From the NCBI GenBank assembly GCA_964516295.1, contig CAZEYT010000002.1, positions 19,940 to 83,939 of the forward strand: 64,000 nt of DNA, written 5' to 3'. A program made the translations under genes and the position numbers. Position 1 is the stretch's first letter; every line of letters starts with the position of its first letter. This document shows, in pieces, positions 34,339 to 42,875 of this stretch. A model generated the notes under the pieces. That model saw nothing but the letters and a program-made list of their open reading frames with translations, ran no database searches and had not been told where the DNA came from. Source of the DNA: CAZEYT01 sp964516295 (lineage in GTDB: Bacteria; Verrucomicrobiota; Verrucomicrobiia; Chthoniobacterales; Terrimicrobiaceae).

Positions 34339-34953
34339 TCAAGCCGCCAATTCCTCGGGCGGCTGGACCGGTTGAAACCGGAACCGGACGTGGTAGCGTC
34401 CGCCGTTGAATTTCCGACAACACTTGAGGCAGGCCACCGCGCGCCGGAGGGGGCGCACTCGGGCCAGAATCGTGCCGCACTCGGGGCAGGCGTAGAAGTA
34501 TTTCCGCTCCACCTTGCGGCGTTTGAAGGGGAGATTGTGACACCGGGGCTCATTGGGAATCCCCAGCATTTCGCAAGCTTCGCGCCATTCGCGGCCATGG
34601 GCTTCAATCCGCCGCCGGCCCGCCCGATGTTGCGCAAAAAGATGCGCAAGTTCATGGCGCAGAGTCCTTTGCACCTCGGCAGCCGAGATCTCGACGAGCT
34701 TGGGATTGAGAACAATGCTCTTCGTGCGCCAACACGCCAGCCCGGCGGTCGTCCGGAGGGCGGGGTTCCATGCAACGGAAACCGTCAAGTCGTGACACCC
34801 GGCCGCTCGTAACAATTGATTCGCGAAGTCTGCGAGCAAGGGGTCGGGGCGCAAGCGGGAGCTCGGTTTCGGACGATGGAGATCATCCGGCGATGTCTTG
34901 ACGCGGCGCATGACGGCCCGTCCGAAATCGAGGAGCAACTGTTTGTGATTCAT
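34339..34953 (-). CDS. SprT-like zinc metalloprotein
   Basis: A 204-residue SprT-family protein. The zinc-protease motif is RHELAHLFAQH (His100, Glu101, His104), with a third His at 119 (AHGREW). A C-terminal zinc ribbon has Cys156, Cys159, Cys175 and Cys178 (CPEC and CLKC). Eukaryotic Spartan proteins of this family remove DNA-protein crosslinks; the bacterial role is unsettled. The ATG overlaps the stop of the cysteine desulfurase gene by 4 bases. Confidence 0.85.
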   Translation of the reverse strand: MNHKQLLLDFGRAVMRRVKTSPDDLHRPKPSSRLRPDPLLADFANQLLRAAGCHDLTVSVAWNPALRTTAGLACWRTKSIVLNPKLVEISAAEVQRTLRHELAHLFAQHRAGRRRIEAHGREWREACEMLGIPNEPRCHNLPFKRRKVERKYFYACPECGTILARVRPLRRAVACLKCCRKFNGGRYHVRFRFQPVQPPEELAA

Positions 34954-36095
34954 CGAACGACTGCGGGTTGGAGCGGCAGAACCTTTTCCACCGCCCTTAC
35001 GGTGCGGGCAATGTCGTCGTCGGAGGTCTGATGTCCAAGGGAAAAACGCACCGTCGCCAAGGCCAGCTCCGCCGATACGCCCATGGCCAGGAGAACGTGG
35101 GAGGGTTGGATCGAGCCGACCATACAGGCCGAGCCACTGGAGACGCAGATGCCCTCGAGATCGAGTCCGATCAGCAGGGATTCTCCGTCGGCTCCGGGAA
35201 AACTGACATTCAGCGTGTTGGCCAGACAGCTGGCGGCGTTACCATTGCGAACCGCCTGCGGGCCGACGGAGGAGATTCCACTCCACAGATCTTCCCGGAG
35301 CCGAAGAAGGCGGTCGAGGTCGGCGGGCGCGCGGGAAACCGCGACCTCCGCGGCGGCGGCCAGACCGACGATGCCGGCGACATTTTCCGTACCCGGCCGA
35401 CGGGTGTTTTCATGGGCACCGCCATGCACGGTGCGGGCGAGGGCAATCCCGGCTCCCAGCCAGAGGACACCGGTGCCCTTGGGGCCGTAAAATTTATGCC
35501 CGGCGATGGACAGCGCGGACAGGCCGAGCTCGGCGGGTGACACCGGAAGTTTTCCAAAGGTTTGCACGGCATCGGTGTGAAGGAAAACGCCCCGCTCACG
35601 ACAGATCACCCCAATTTCAGCCAGCGGTTGGATGACCCCGGTCTCATTGTTGGCGTGCATCACGGTGACGAGGATTGTGTCCGGGCGGATCGCTGCGGCG
35701 ATTTCATCGGGATCAACCCGCCCGTCGCGGTCCACGCCGACCGTGGTCACGTCGAATCCCTCGTAGTGTTTGAGATGCTCCACGGCATGGAGAACCGCAT
35801 GGTGCTCGACGGGGGAGGTGATGATATGGCGTCCGCGAACCGCGTGCGCCCGGGCGAGGCCGATTACCCCGAGATTGCAGGCCTCGGTGCCACCACCGGT
35901 GAAAATGATCTCATGGGCCTTGGCTCCCATGAGAGCAGCCACGCGCTCGCGTGCGTCGTCCACCGCCGCCCGCGCCCAACGTCCGGACGCGTGGATGGAT
36001 GACGGGTTTCCGTAAATGCCGTCCAAAAACGGAAGCATCGCCTCCCTCGCCTCCGGGGCGAGCGGAGTGGTCGCATTGTAATCTAGATAAACCAT
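34950..36095 (-). CDS. Cysteine desulfurase (NifS/IscS family)
   Basis: A 381-residue PLP enzyme. Motifs: YLDYNATTP at the start, HANNETGVIQP, the PLP lysine in SIAGHKFYGPKG (Lys201) and the active Cys in SSGSACMVGS (Cys324) of the short-loop, IscS/NifS-like type. It releases sulfur from cysteine for Fe-S clusters and thio-modified tRNA. Its start overlaps the end of the serine acetyltransferase gene by 13 bases, so cysteine supply and use are coupled. No IscU-type scaffold gene is adjacent. Confidence 0.93.
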   Translation of the reverse strand: MVYLDYNATTPLAPEAREAMLPFLDGIYGNPSSIHASGRWARAAVDDARERVAALMGAKAHEIIFTGGGTEACNLGVIGLARAHAVRGRHIITSPVEHHAVLHAVEHLKHYEGFDVTTVGVDRDGRVDPDEIAAAIRPDTILVTVMHANNETGVIQPLAEIGVICRERGVFLHTDAVQTFGKLPVSPAELGLSALSIAGHKFYGPKGTGVLWLGAGIALARTVHGGAHENTRRPGTENVAGIVGLAAAAEVAVSRAPADLDRLLRLREDLWSGISSVGPQAVRNGNAASCLANTLNVSFPGADGESLLIGLDLEGICVSSGSACMVGSIQPSHVLLAMGVSAELALATVRFSLGHQTSDDDIARTVRAVEKVLPLQPAVVR

Positions 36096-37000
36096 TCGAT
36101 TTCGCCCGCGGTCACCCGCTGGGTTTTGTCCAGAATCTTGAGCTGCTTCTCCTCGTAAACCACCAGCGAACCGGCGGGGACGCTGTGCATGAGAAAAACG
36201 TTGGCGCCGATGGTGGACCCATCACCAATCCGTGTTTCGCCGCCCAAAATCGTCGAATTCGGGTAAATCGTGACGCGGTCTCCGACATCCGGGTGGCGTT
36301 TTCCGCCTTTCACGATGTGGCCGGCGTCATCTTTGGCAAAACTCCGCGCTCCGAGCGTGACGCCATGATAAAGCTTCACCCGCGCCCCAATCCGGCAGGT
36401 TTCTCCAATCACCACCCCGGTTCCGTGATCGATGAAGAAATACGGTCCGATTTTTGCCCCGGGATGAATATCGATTCCCGTCCGCGCATGGACCCACTCC
36501 GTCATCATCCGCGGCAGGAGCGGCACACATTCCGTGTAAAGCACGTGCGCCAGGCGCTGGATCGCGATGGCCTCGATGCACGGGTAGGAAAGAATAATCT
36601 CCTCATTGCTCAAAGCCGCCGGATCGCCCTCGTAGGCCGCTTCGATATCCGTGCGCAAAATCTCGCGAATCCCCGGCAGAGCTTCCAAAAATCGCTTCAG
36701 CACGTCCCGGGCCTGGGCCTTCGGGCACTTGGGATCCACCACCCGCAGGCTCTTGGCGATCTGGTCCTCCAGCCGCGTGGCCACCGCCCGGAGTCGTTCC
36801 TCCGTGATGTCGCCGAGTTCGCTTTTGTGGATCGGTTTTTCGTCGTGAAATCCCGGAAAAAGCACCTGCAACAACTGCTCGCAGATCTGGTGCAGCGCGC
36901 GTTTGGACGGCAAATTGTGACCGTCCGTATTGTTGAGCCCTCCGACCTCCCCGTAAGAAGTGAGAATCTGTCGGGTGATCGACTGCAAAGCGCGTTCCAT
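36083..37000 (-). CDS. cysE: Serine O-acetyltransferase (EpsC-type)
   Basis: A 305-residue enzyme that makes O-acetylserine, the precursor of cysteine. The N-terminal helical domain is long, as in the EpsC-type of serine acetyltransferases, and the left-handed beta-helix C-terminus has ARTGIDIHPGAKIG, FIDHGTGVVIGETC, ARVKLYHGVTLGA and the cap GKRHPDVGDRVTIY. The ATG at 37000 is chosen because upstream codons cover the divergent CobW gene. It begins the cysE-nifS-sprT run. No cysK gene is nearby. Confidence 0.9.
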   Translation of the reverse strand: MERALQSITRQILTSYGEVGGLNNTDGHNLPSKRALHQICEQLLQVLFPGFHDEKPIHKSELGDITEERLRAVATRLEDQIAKSLRVVDPKCPKAQARDVLKRFLEALPGIREILRTDIEAAYEGDPAALSNEEIILSYPCIEAIAIQRLAHVLYTECVPLLPRMMTEWVHARTGIDIHPGAKIGPYFFIDHGTGVVIGETCRIGARVKLYHGVTLGARSFAKDDAGHIVKGGKRHPDVGDRVTIYPNSTILGGETRIGDGSTIGANVFLMHSVPAGSLVVYEEKQLKILDKTQRVTAGEIEWFI

Positions 37001-37109
37001 ACCGGGCGCAAATATGCCGCGCCAAGGGGAAATGTCGAGAGTCGGGGTGGGGAGCGAAACCTCGCGCAAGGGATTTGCAAAAACGCCAGCCTGTGGCACG
37101 TTCGGCCGC

Positions 37110-38093
37110 ATGACCCCGCTTGCGCTCGTCGTCGGCTTTCTTGGCTCCGGCAAAACGACCTTTCTCAAATCGCTCGTCCCCAACCTCGCCGAGCGCGGCC
37201 TGCGGCCGGGGCTCCTCATCAATGACTACCAGAATGCCCGGGTGGACGCGGAGCAGTTCCGCGATTTGATCGACGAAGTGCGCGCTTTGAGCGGGGATTG
37301 CGTTTGCTGCGGCTCGCGGGATCAGCTTTTCGACGAATTGCGGAGGTTTCAACACGGTCCGAGGCGCGTGATGCTCGTCGAGACCAATGGAACCACCGAC
37401 GCCGGACCGCTCATCGAAGCACTCGCCCTCGATCCCGATCTCGCAGGCTTCAGCCCTCCGATCCAAGTTTCCATGATCGACGTCCAACGCTGGCAGAAAC
37501 GATTCTGGCATAACTCCCTCGAGCGCGGCCAAGCGCTGACAGCGTCGCACCTCTGGCTCACCCGCGCGGACAGCGTTCCGGCCCCGCGCTTGGCGGAAGT
37601 GGAGAAATCGCTCGCTGACCGTGGGATTCAAGGCCGGCGGACCGATCCCGTCGCGTTTGCGGACGAACTTGTGTCCCTCGAAAAATCCCTCGCCACAGAG
37701 ACACGGACGATTGGTTGTTCCTGCGGGCACGATCATCATGGCCACGAGCATCACGAGCACGAGGCGCATGACCATGAGCACGCGCATCACCACCACGCCG
37801 AGCATCATTTTGCATCGGCCGAACTGGCCTTGCCGGAGGCGGTGGACGAGCCATCGTTCCGTCGGTTTCTCCGCGATCTTCCGCACGAAGTGGTGCGGGC
37901 GAAGGGGCTGGTGCGATTTCATCAGCGCGGGGCGGAGTTTTTTGTCTTCCAGAAAATCGACGACGACATCCAGTTTTTCCCGGTGGGTCCGACGCCCCGG
38001 GTGGCGTCGCCGTTGCTCCTCGTGATCGGCCCGCGTCTCGATCCGGATGACCTCCGCCTCCGCGTAGCCGCACTCGCGCCAGTGGTGGCTTGA
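37110..38093 (+). CDS. CobW/COG0523 family GTPase, likely metal chaperone
   Basis: A 327-residue G3E P-loop GTPase. Walker A is GFLGSGKTT (residues 9-17); the metal-binding CxCC motif is SGDCVCCG (Cys64, Cys66, Cys67). A His-rich linker at about 207-233, preceded by Cys-Ser-Cys, carries more than a dozen histidines, typical of members that handle zinc or nickel. The CobW C-terminal domain follows. Relatives such as ZigA and ZNG1 hand zinc to enzymes. The ATG at 37110 is divergent from cysE, 109 bases apart. Zinc is the likeliest metal, but cobalt or nickel is possible. Confidence 0.85.
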   Translation: MTPLALVVGFLGSGKTTFLKSLVPNLAERGLRPGLLINDYQNARVDAEQFRDLIDEVRALSGDCVCCGSRDQLFDELRRFQHGPRRVMLVETNGTTDAGPLIEALALDPDLAGFSPPIQVSMIDVQRWQKRFWHNSLERGQALTASHLWLTRADSVPAPRLAEVEKSLADRGIQGRRTDPVAFADELVSLEKSLATETRTIGCSCGHDHHGHEHHEHEAHDHEHAHHHHAEHHFASAELALPEAVDEPSFRRFLRDLPHEVVRAKGLVRFHQRGAEFFVFQKIDDDIQFFPVGPTPRVASPLLLVIGPRLDPDDLRLRVAALAPVVA

Positions 38094-38214
38094 TCGCTTG
38101 TCGGGACTGCCCCGTCCGGTCTGGCGGCGGAAGAACTGCGAATTTCTTCCTTGTCAGGCCCCGGGATGCGTGGTTTCCTTTCCACACTTTCCGCACAACC
38201 GGCGGACTTTCGTT

Positions 38215-38640
38215 ATGGCAAAAGAAATTGTAGGACAGATCAAGTTGCAAATCCCCGCGGGTCAGGCCAATCCGGCTCCTCCGGTCGGCCCGGCCCTCGG
38301 TCAACAGGGCGTGAACATCATGGCCTTTTGCAAAGAATTCAACGCGGCCACCCAAAAGCAGGCCGGCGACATTCTCCCCGTCGTCATCACGGTCTATAAG
38401 GACAAGACCTTTACCTTCATCACGAAGTCGCCACCCGCGGCGATCCTCCTCAAAAAAGCCGCCGGTCTCGCCTCGGGCTCCAAAGAACCGAACAAGACGA
38501 AAGTCGGCAAGCTGACCAAAAAACAGGTCATGGATATCGTGAAAGTCAAAATCAAGGACATGAACGCCCGCTCGGAAGAAGCGGCGTTCCGCACCCTCTG
38601 CGGCACCGCCCGCCAGATGGGCCTCGAGATCGTCGACTGA
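38215..38640 (+). CDS. rplK: 50S ribosomal protein L11
   Basis: A 141-residue L11: IKLQIPAGQANPAPPVGPAL at residues 9-28, GVNIMAFCKEFN, SPPAAILLKKAAG and the C-terminal rRNA-binding KLTKKQVMDIV. It forms the GTPase-associated centre. It is normally beside nusG and rplA, but here it stands alone between a CobW gene and a porin, with its own terminator. Whether another rplK exists elsewhere in the genome cannot be told. Confidence 0.95.
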   Translation: MAKEIVGQIKLQIPAGQANPAPPVGPALGQQGVNIMAFCKEFNAATQKQAGDILPVVITVYKDKTFTFITKSPPAAILLKKAAGLASGSKEPNKTKVGKLTKKQVMDIVKVKIKDMNARSEEAAFRTLCGTARQMGLEIVD

Positions 38641-38681
38641 ACCTTTCTCCATCCCCGGAGACCCAGAAGCCTCCCGGCACG

Positions 38682-38716
38682 AACAGACGCCTTCCAAGGC
38701 GTCTGTTTTGCTTTCC
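38682..38716 (+). terminator. Rho-independent terminator of rplK
   Basis: Arms AACAGACGCC and GGCGTCTGTT are a perfect 10-base match with loop TTCCAA (the loop can add two more pairs), followed by TTTGCTTT. It begins 41 bases after the rplK stop. Confidence 0.88.
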
Positions 38717-38734
38717 CGAGGAGGCGCTCTTATT

Positions 38735-38755
38735 TAATGCAATAAACTTGCATTA
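38735..38755 (+). promoter_or_regulatory. Perfect palindrome upstream of the porin gene, candidate metal-regulator box
   Basis: Arms TAATGCAA and TTGCATTA flank TAAAC, 42 bases before the porin ATG. The AATG...CATT ends and AT-rich centre recall Fur-family operators, including Zur boxes (about 12 of 18 positions against the E. coli Zur consensus as I remember it). A TTGACG hexamer follows at 38762, so a repressor here would cover a likely promoter. Confidence 0.5.
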
Positions 38756-38796
38756 TCGGTCTTGACGTTTGGCGTGTTCCATTTATCACGGCCTCC

Positions 38797-40158
38797 ATGC
38801 GCTTTCTTTTCCCACTGGCCGTTCTCGCCGCGGCGATTCTTCCGGCGAACCTTCCCGCTGAAAACTTGCCCGCCTCTCCGGAAACAGACTCCGAGACATG
38901 GCTGAACCGCGAACAGATCACTGGCGACTGGAAGGGGATCCGCCCCTCGCTTTCGGATCGCGGAATCGACATCTTCGGCAGCTACACGGTCGAAGTCTGG
39001 GGAAACACCACAGGCGGCCTCAAACAGGGCACGGTCTATACCGGGCTGCTCGACTTTGGCGTGGAAATCGACCTCGAGAAAGCCATCGGCTGGACGGGCG
39101 CAAGCGTCAGCACAACGTGGCTCTGGCTCAGCGGACGCGACGCCAGTGAGGACCTCACGGGGAATTTTCTCACCGTTTCCAACATCGCAGGCTTCAACAC
39201 GCTGCGGATGTTCGACTTGTGGTTTCAACAGAACCTCTTCGACGATAAACTCTCGATTCGTGTCGGGCAGCTCGCGGCCGATGCGGAATTCATCGGTTCT
39301 GATTACGCCTCGCTCTTCATCAACGGCACCTTCGGCTGGCCGGCCTTTGCCTACATGAACCTTCCCGAGGGCGGTCCGGGTTACCCCATGGCAACCCTCG
39401 GAGCCCGCATCGCGCTGAACCCCGTCGAGTGGTTCACGTTCCAGTCCGCCGTCTTTCAAGGCAATGTCTTTGCCCAGGATGTCAATCGTCACGGCTTCCG
39501 CTGGCGGCTCAATGCCGAAACCGGCTACACGTTTTTGAACGAAATCCAAATCCGATGGAACCAACGAGACGAGGAAACCGGACTCGCCGGGCAATTCAAA
39601 GCCGGAGCCTGGGCCCAGACGGGACAGTTCGCCGACGCGCTGGCCGAGTCCACGGCGTCCGGGAATTTCGGATTCTACGGCATCATCGACCAACTCCTCT
39701 TCCGCGAACCCGGGGCCGAATCCGCTCCCGCCGCGGGTCTTTCCAAGGACGGCAAAACGGTCGTCACCAAAGATTTCAAAGTGCCCGTCGTCCTGGAAAA
39801 ATCCGATCAGGGGCTCGGCTGGTTTTCGCGCGTGGCCTTCACCAAGACCGACCGCAATTTCATCAACTTCTACTTCGACACCGGCCTCACTTACAAAGGC
39901 CTCATTCCTACCCGCGATGAGGATTCCCTCGGCTTGGCATTTGCCTACGCCCAGCTCAGCAACGGCGCCCGCAGCGCGGTGGCCGAGGAAGGCGCGGTCC
40001 CGATGGGCGCCGAAATGGTTCTCGAGCTGACCTATCAGGCCCAGCTTACACCTTGGCTCAGCGTGCAGCCGGATCTTCAATACATCATCAACCCCGGCGG
40101 CACATCGAGCACCGAGAACGCTTTGGTCATCGGAGGTCGCGCAGCCATCGCCTTCTGA
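38797..40158 (+). CDS. OprB-type outer-membrane porin
   Basis: A 453-residue outer-membrane protein with a signal peptide (FLFPLAVLAAAILPANLPA). The OprB family features are LTGDWKGIRPSL-like NREQITGDWKGIRPSLSDRG near residue 38, GLLDFGVEIDLEKAIGWTGAS, and alternating strands to a C-terminal Phe (GGRAAIAF). OprB porins pass sugars; some relatives in other phyla appear to serve metal uptake. The palindrome upstream and the nearby CobW gene favour a metal-responsive role, which is inference. Confidence 0.87.
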   Translation: MRFLFPLAVLAAAILPANLPAENLPASPETDSETWLNREQITGDWKGIRPSLSDRGIDIFGSYTVEVWGNTTGGLKQGTVYTGLLDFGVEIDLEKAIGWTGASVSTTWLWLSGRDASEDLTGNFLTVSNIAGFNTLRMFDLWFQQNLFDDKLSIRVGQLAADAEFIGSDYASLFINGTFGWPAFAYMNLPEGGPGYPMATLGARIALNPVEWFTFQSAVFQGNVFAQDVNRHGFRWRLNAETGYTFLNEIQIRWNQRDEETGLAGQFKAGAWAQTGQFADALAESTASGNFGFYGIIDQLLFREPGAESAPAAGLSKDGKTVVTKDFKVPVVLEKSDQGLGWFSRVAFTKTDRNFINFYFDTGLTYKGLIPTRDEDSLGLAFAYAQLSNGARSAVAEEGAVPMGAEMVLELTYQAQLTPWLSVQPDLQYIINPGGTSSTENALVIGGRAAIAF

Positions 40159-40222
40159 TCCCCGCCCGGGGAATTTGATCCCGGATAACGTTTTTGAAAT
40201 CATCGCAAGTCGGGCTTGCTAA

Positions 40223-40237
40223 TGAGAATGTTTCTCA
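40223..40237 (+). promoter_or_regulatory. Fur-like box upstream of feoA
   Basis: TGAGAATGTTTCTCA is a perfect 6-3-6 inverted repeat and matches 12 of 14 fixed positions of the 7-1-7 Fur consensus (TGATAATNATTATCA). It lies 21 bases before the feoA ATG, where Fur with iron would block the promoter, as in many feo operons. Confidence 0.75.
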
Positions 40238-40257
40238 GGAGTCTGGCTCCACAAACG

Positions 40258-40488
40258 ATGAAAAAACTTGGTGATATCCACCACGCCCGACCGCTGGAAG
40301 TGGTTGGGTTTTCGAGCGATTGCGGGCGGGCCGGGCGACTCTCGGCGCTGGGATTTTTGCCGGGAATCCGGATCCGGATCTCGCGCATCGCGCCGCTGGG
40401 GGATCCCATCTCCATCGAAATGGACGGCCAAGAAATCAGTCTCCGCCGGGCCGAAGCGGCCTTGATCGAAGTGAAGGAGATCGAATGA
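40258..40488 (+). CDS. feoA: Ferrous iron transport protein FeoA
   Basis: A 76-residue SH3-like protein: RPLEVVGFSSDCGRAGRLSA split near the start, then LGFLPGIRIRISRIAPLGDP and the ending RRAEAALIEV. FeoA is a small cytoplasmic partner that supports FeoB. The ATG at 40258 (MKKLGD) is preferred to upstream starts, which would lie on the Fur-like box. Its stop overlaps the feoB start (ATGA). Confidence 0.9.
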   Translation: MKKLGDIHHARPLEVVGFSSDCGRAGRLSALGFLPGIRIRISRIAPLGDPISIEMDGQEISLRRAEAALIEVKEIE

Positions 40489-42686
40489 CGCCCCTCGCCG
40501 CCGAGTGCCGCACGATCCGGATCGGTCTCCTCGGAAATCCAAACACCGGCAAATCTACGCTTTTCAACCGCCTGACCGGACTTCGCCAGCACATCGCGAA
40601 TTACCCCGGCGTGACAGTGGAAAAAAAATCCGGCCGGATGACTCTCGGCGACCGGGAGGTCGAACTCGTCGATCTTCCCGGCACTTACAGTCTCGCCGCC
40701 ACCTCGCCGGACGAACGGATTGTCATGGATGTCCTCGGCGGACGACGCGGGCAGGCCGCCCCGGATCTTTTGGTCTGCGTCGTGGATGCAACGAACCTCA
40801 AGCGAAACCTCTTCCTCGCCTCGCAGGCGGCGGAGCTTCGGATTCCGATGGTCATCGCTCTGAATCAATGGGATGCCGCCAAGCGAAATGGTCTTCGCAT
40901 TGACGTCGATCTTCTCGCGGAGCGGCTCGGCGTACCGGTGGTGCCCACGGTTGCGAAACGGGGCGAGGGAATCGATGCCCTCACGCGTGCCATCGAGCAG
41001 GTCCTCCGCGATCCCCGGTTGCTCTCGCGAATCGTCTGGCCGGAATTTGTTCTCGAAGCCCGCGAGATGGTGCGAAACGGCCTGGAACAATTCGGCGTCG
41101 AATCCACCGATCCCGAAGCGCTGCGACTGATTTTTGATGCCGACAGTGCCTACGCCGGGGAACGACGGATCAAGGACCGCATCCAACCCGTTTTGAAGGC
41201 CGCGCGGGACCGAATTCGCTCCCATGGACTTAATCCGGCTTCGGCGGAACCCGTCCTGCATTTTCGACACCTCGACGCGCTATTGACCGACGTTGTTGGT
41301 GGCGATGGAAAAACCGCCCGCTCGGGGAGCTCCATCGATGCCCTGTTGCTCCACCGCGTCTGGGGAACGGTGATTTTTTTCGGCGTGATGTATGTCGTCT
41401 TCCAGAGTCTTTACGCGTGGGCCGGTCCGATCATGGATCTCATCGACGCCGCGACCGGCTGGGTGCAGGAGATCGTGTCACCTTTTCTTGCTGGCACGCC
41501 CGTCCTCCAGAGTCTGGTCATTGACGGGGTCATCGCCGGTGTCGGGGGCGTCCTCATTTTCCTTCCACAAATTCTCCTGCTCTTTCTTTTTATCGCGATT
41601 CTCGAAGATACCGGCTACCTCGCCCGGGCCGCGTTCCTGATGGACAAACTCTTCGGATGGTGCGGCCTCAATGGAAAAAGCTTCGTCCCGCTTCTCTCAG
41701 GTTATGCCTGCGCGATTCCGGGTGTGATGGCGGCGCGGACGCTCGAGGATCCGAAGGCCCGGTTGACAACGGTCTTGATGACGCCCTTCATGAGTTGCTC
41801 GGCGCGGCTGCCGGTTTATGTGCTCCTCATTGGAGCTTTTGTGGAGCCGGTTTATGGGTCGCTGGTGGCGGGGTGGACGCTGTTTGCCATGCATTTCGTC
41901 GGAGCGGCTGTCGCGATGCCGCTGGCTTGGTTTCTCAACCGCTGCGTGCTCGGCATCAAAGCCCAGCCGTTCATTCTCGAGATGCCCGATTATCGGGTCC
42001 CGGCCCTGCGCAATGTTGTCCTCCGCATGTGGGAACGCGGCCGGGAATTCGTCATCCGGGCCGGCACCGTCATCCTTGCCTTCTCCATCATCATCTGGGC
42101 GCTCCTCTACTTCCCGCGCCCGGAATCGGTCGCCGACCAAACACGGGAAGCCTTTGTCGCAGCCGCCTCGCAGAATCTCCCCGCCGCCGAGGTCACATCC
42201 GCGCTGGAAGATCCGGAGTCCGACCTCTCCCTCCGCCTCGCCCATTACGTCGATGCCGCCTACATCGAGCAGAGCTACCTCGGACGCTTCGGCAAAACCG
42301 TGCAGCCGATTTTCGATCCGGCGGGCTTTGATTGGAAAATCACGGTGGGCGTTCTTTCGAGCTTCCCGGCGCGCGAGGTGATCATCGCCACCCTCGGCAT
42401 CATCTACAATCTCGGAGCCGAAGTGGACGAGGGCTCGGATGATCTCCGCTCGACGCTCGCCCGCGAGACCTGGCAGAGCGGACCGCGCGCCGGTCAGCCG
42501 GTTTACACCCTTCCGGTCGTCCTTGCCCTCATGGTTTTCTTTGCCCTCTGCATGCAGTGCGGTGCCACCGTCGCCGTCATCGCCAAAGAACTGAACTGGG
42601 GCTGGGCCATCGGCTCGTTTTTCGTCATGACCGCCCTCGCCTGGGTGGCCGCCGTCCTCATCTACCAAATCGGCAGTCGATTTTGA
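40485..42686 (+). CDS. feoB: Ferrous iron transporter FeoB
   Basis: A 733-residue Fe(II) transporter. The N-terminal G domain has G1 GNPNTGKS (residues 18-25), G3 DLPGTYS (63-69) and G4 NQWD, followed by a GDI-like helical region. The membrane part has two Gate motifs, including the conserved Cys in PLLSGYACAIPG and in FMSCSARLPVY. It imports ferrous iron under low-oxygen or reducing conditions. A good Shine-Dalgarno (GGAG, 5 bases before ATG) lies in the end of feoA. No FeoC gene follows. Confidence 0.95.
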   Translation: MTPLAAECRTIRIGLLGNPNTGKSTLFNRLTGLRQHIANYPGVTVEKKSGRMTLGDREVELVDLPGTYSLAATSPDERIVMDVLGGRRGQAAPDLLVCVVDATNLKRNLFLASQAAELRIPMVIALNQWDAAKRNGLRIDVDLLAERLGVPVVPTVAKRGEGIDALTRAIEQVLRDPRLLSRIVWPEFVLEAREMVRNGLEQFGVESTDPEALRLIFDADSAYAGERRIKDRIQPVLKAARDRIRSHGLNPASAEPVLHFRHLDALLTDVVGGDGKTARSGSSIDALLLHRVWGTVIFFGVMYVVFQSLYAWAGPIMDLIDAATGWVQEIVSPFLAGTPVLQSLVIDGVIAGVGGVLIFLPQILLLFLFIAILEDTGYLARAAFLMDKLFGWCGLNGKSFVPLLSGYACAIPGVMAARTLEDPKARLTTVLMTPFMSCSARLPVYVLLIGAFVEPVYGSLVAGWTLFAMHFVGAAVAMPLAWFLNRCVLGIKAQPFILEMPDYRVPALRNVVLRMWERGREFVIRAGTVILAFSIIIWALLYFPRPESVADQTREAFVAAASQNLPAAEVTSALEDPESDLSLRLAHYVDAAYIEQSYLGRFGKTVQPIFDPAGFDWKITVGVLSSFPAREVIIATLGIIYNLGAEVDEGSDDLRSTLARETWQSGPRAGQPVYTLPVVLALMVFFALCMQCGATVAVIAKELNWGWAIGSFFVMTALAWVAAVLIYQIGSRF

Positions 42687-42875
42687 TTTTCTCACAATTC
42701 AATGGCTTGTCGGTCAGCCGTGATCGAGAGTTCCCGGGCCTGTTGGGAAGGACTCACAATATCATGGTCATTTATCGAAACTCCCCGCGTGGCCGTTGCA
42801 ACCTTCTGTGGTTCCGGCATCCTGGGAAGAAATGGCTCGCGTTCGCGTTGTGAACGTTTATCAGCCACGAATCGA

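Noticed and set aside
40155..40174. Short GC hairpin TCCCC/GGGGA after the porin gene
   Set aside because: Five pairs with no T-run; too weak for a terminator call.
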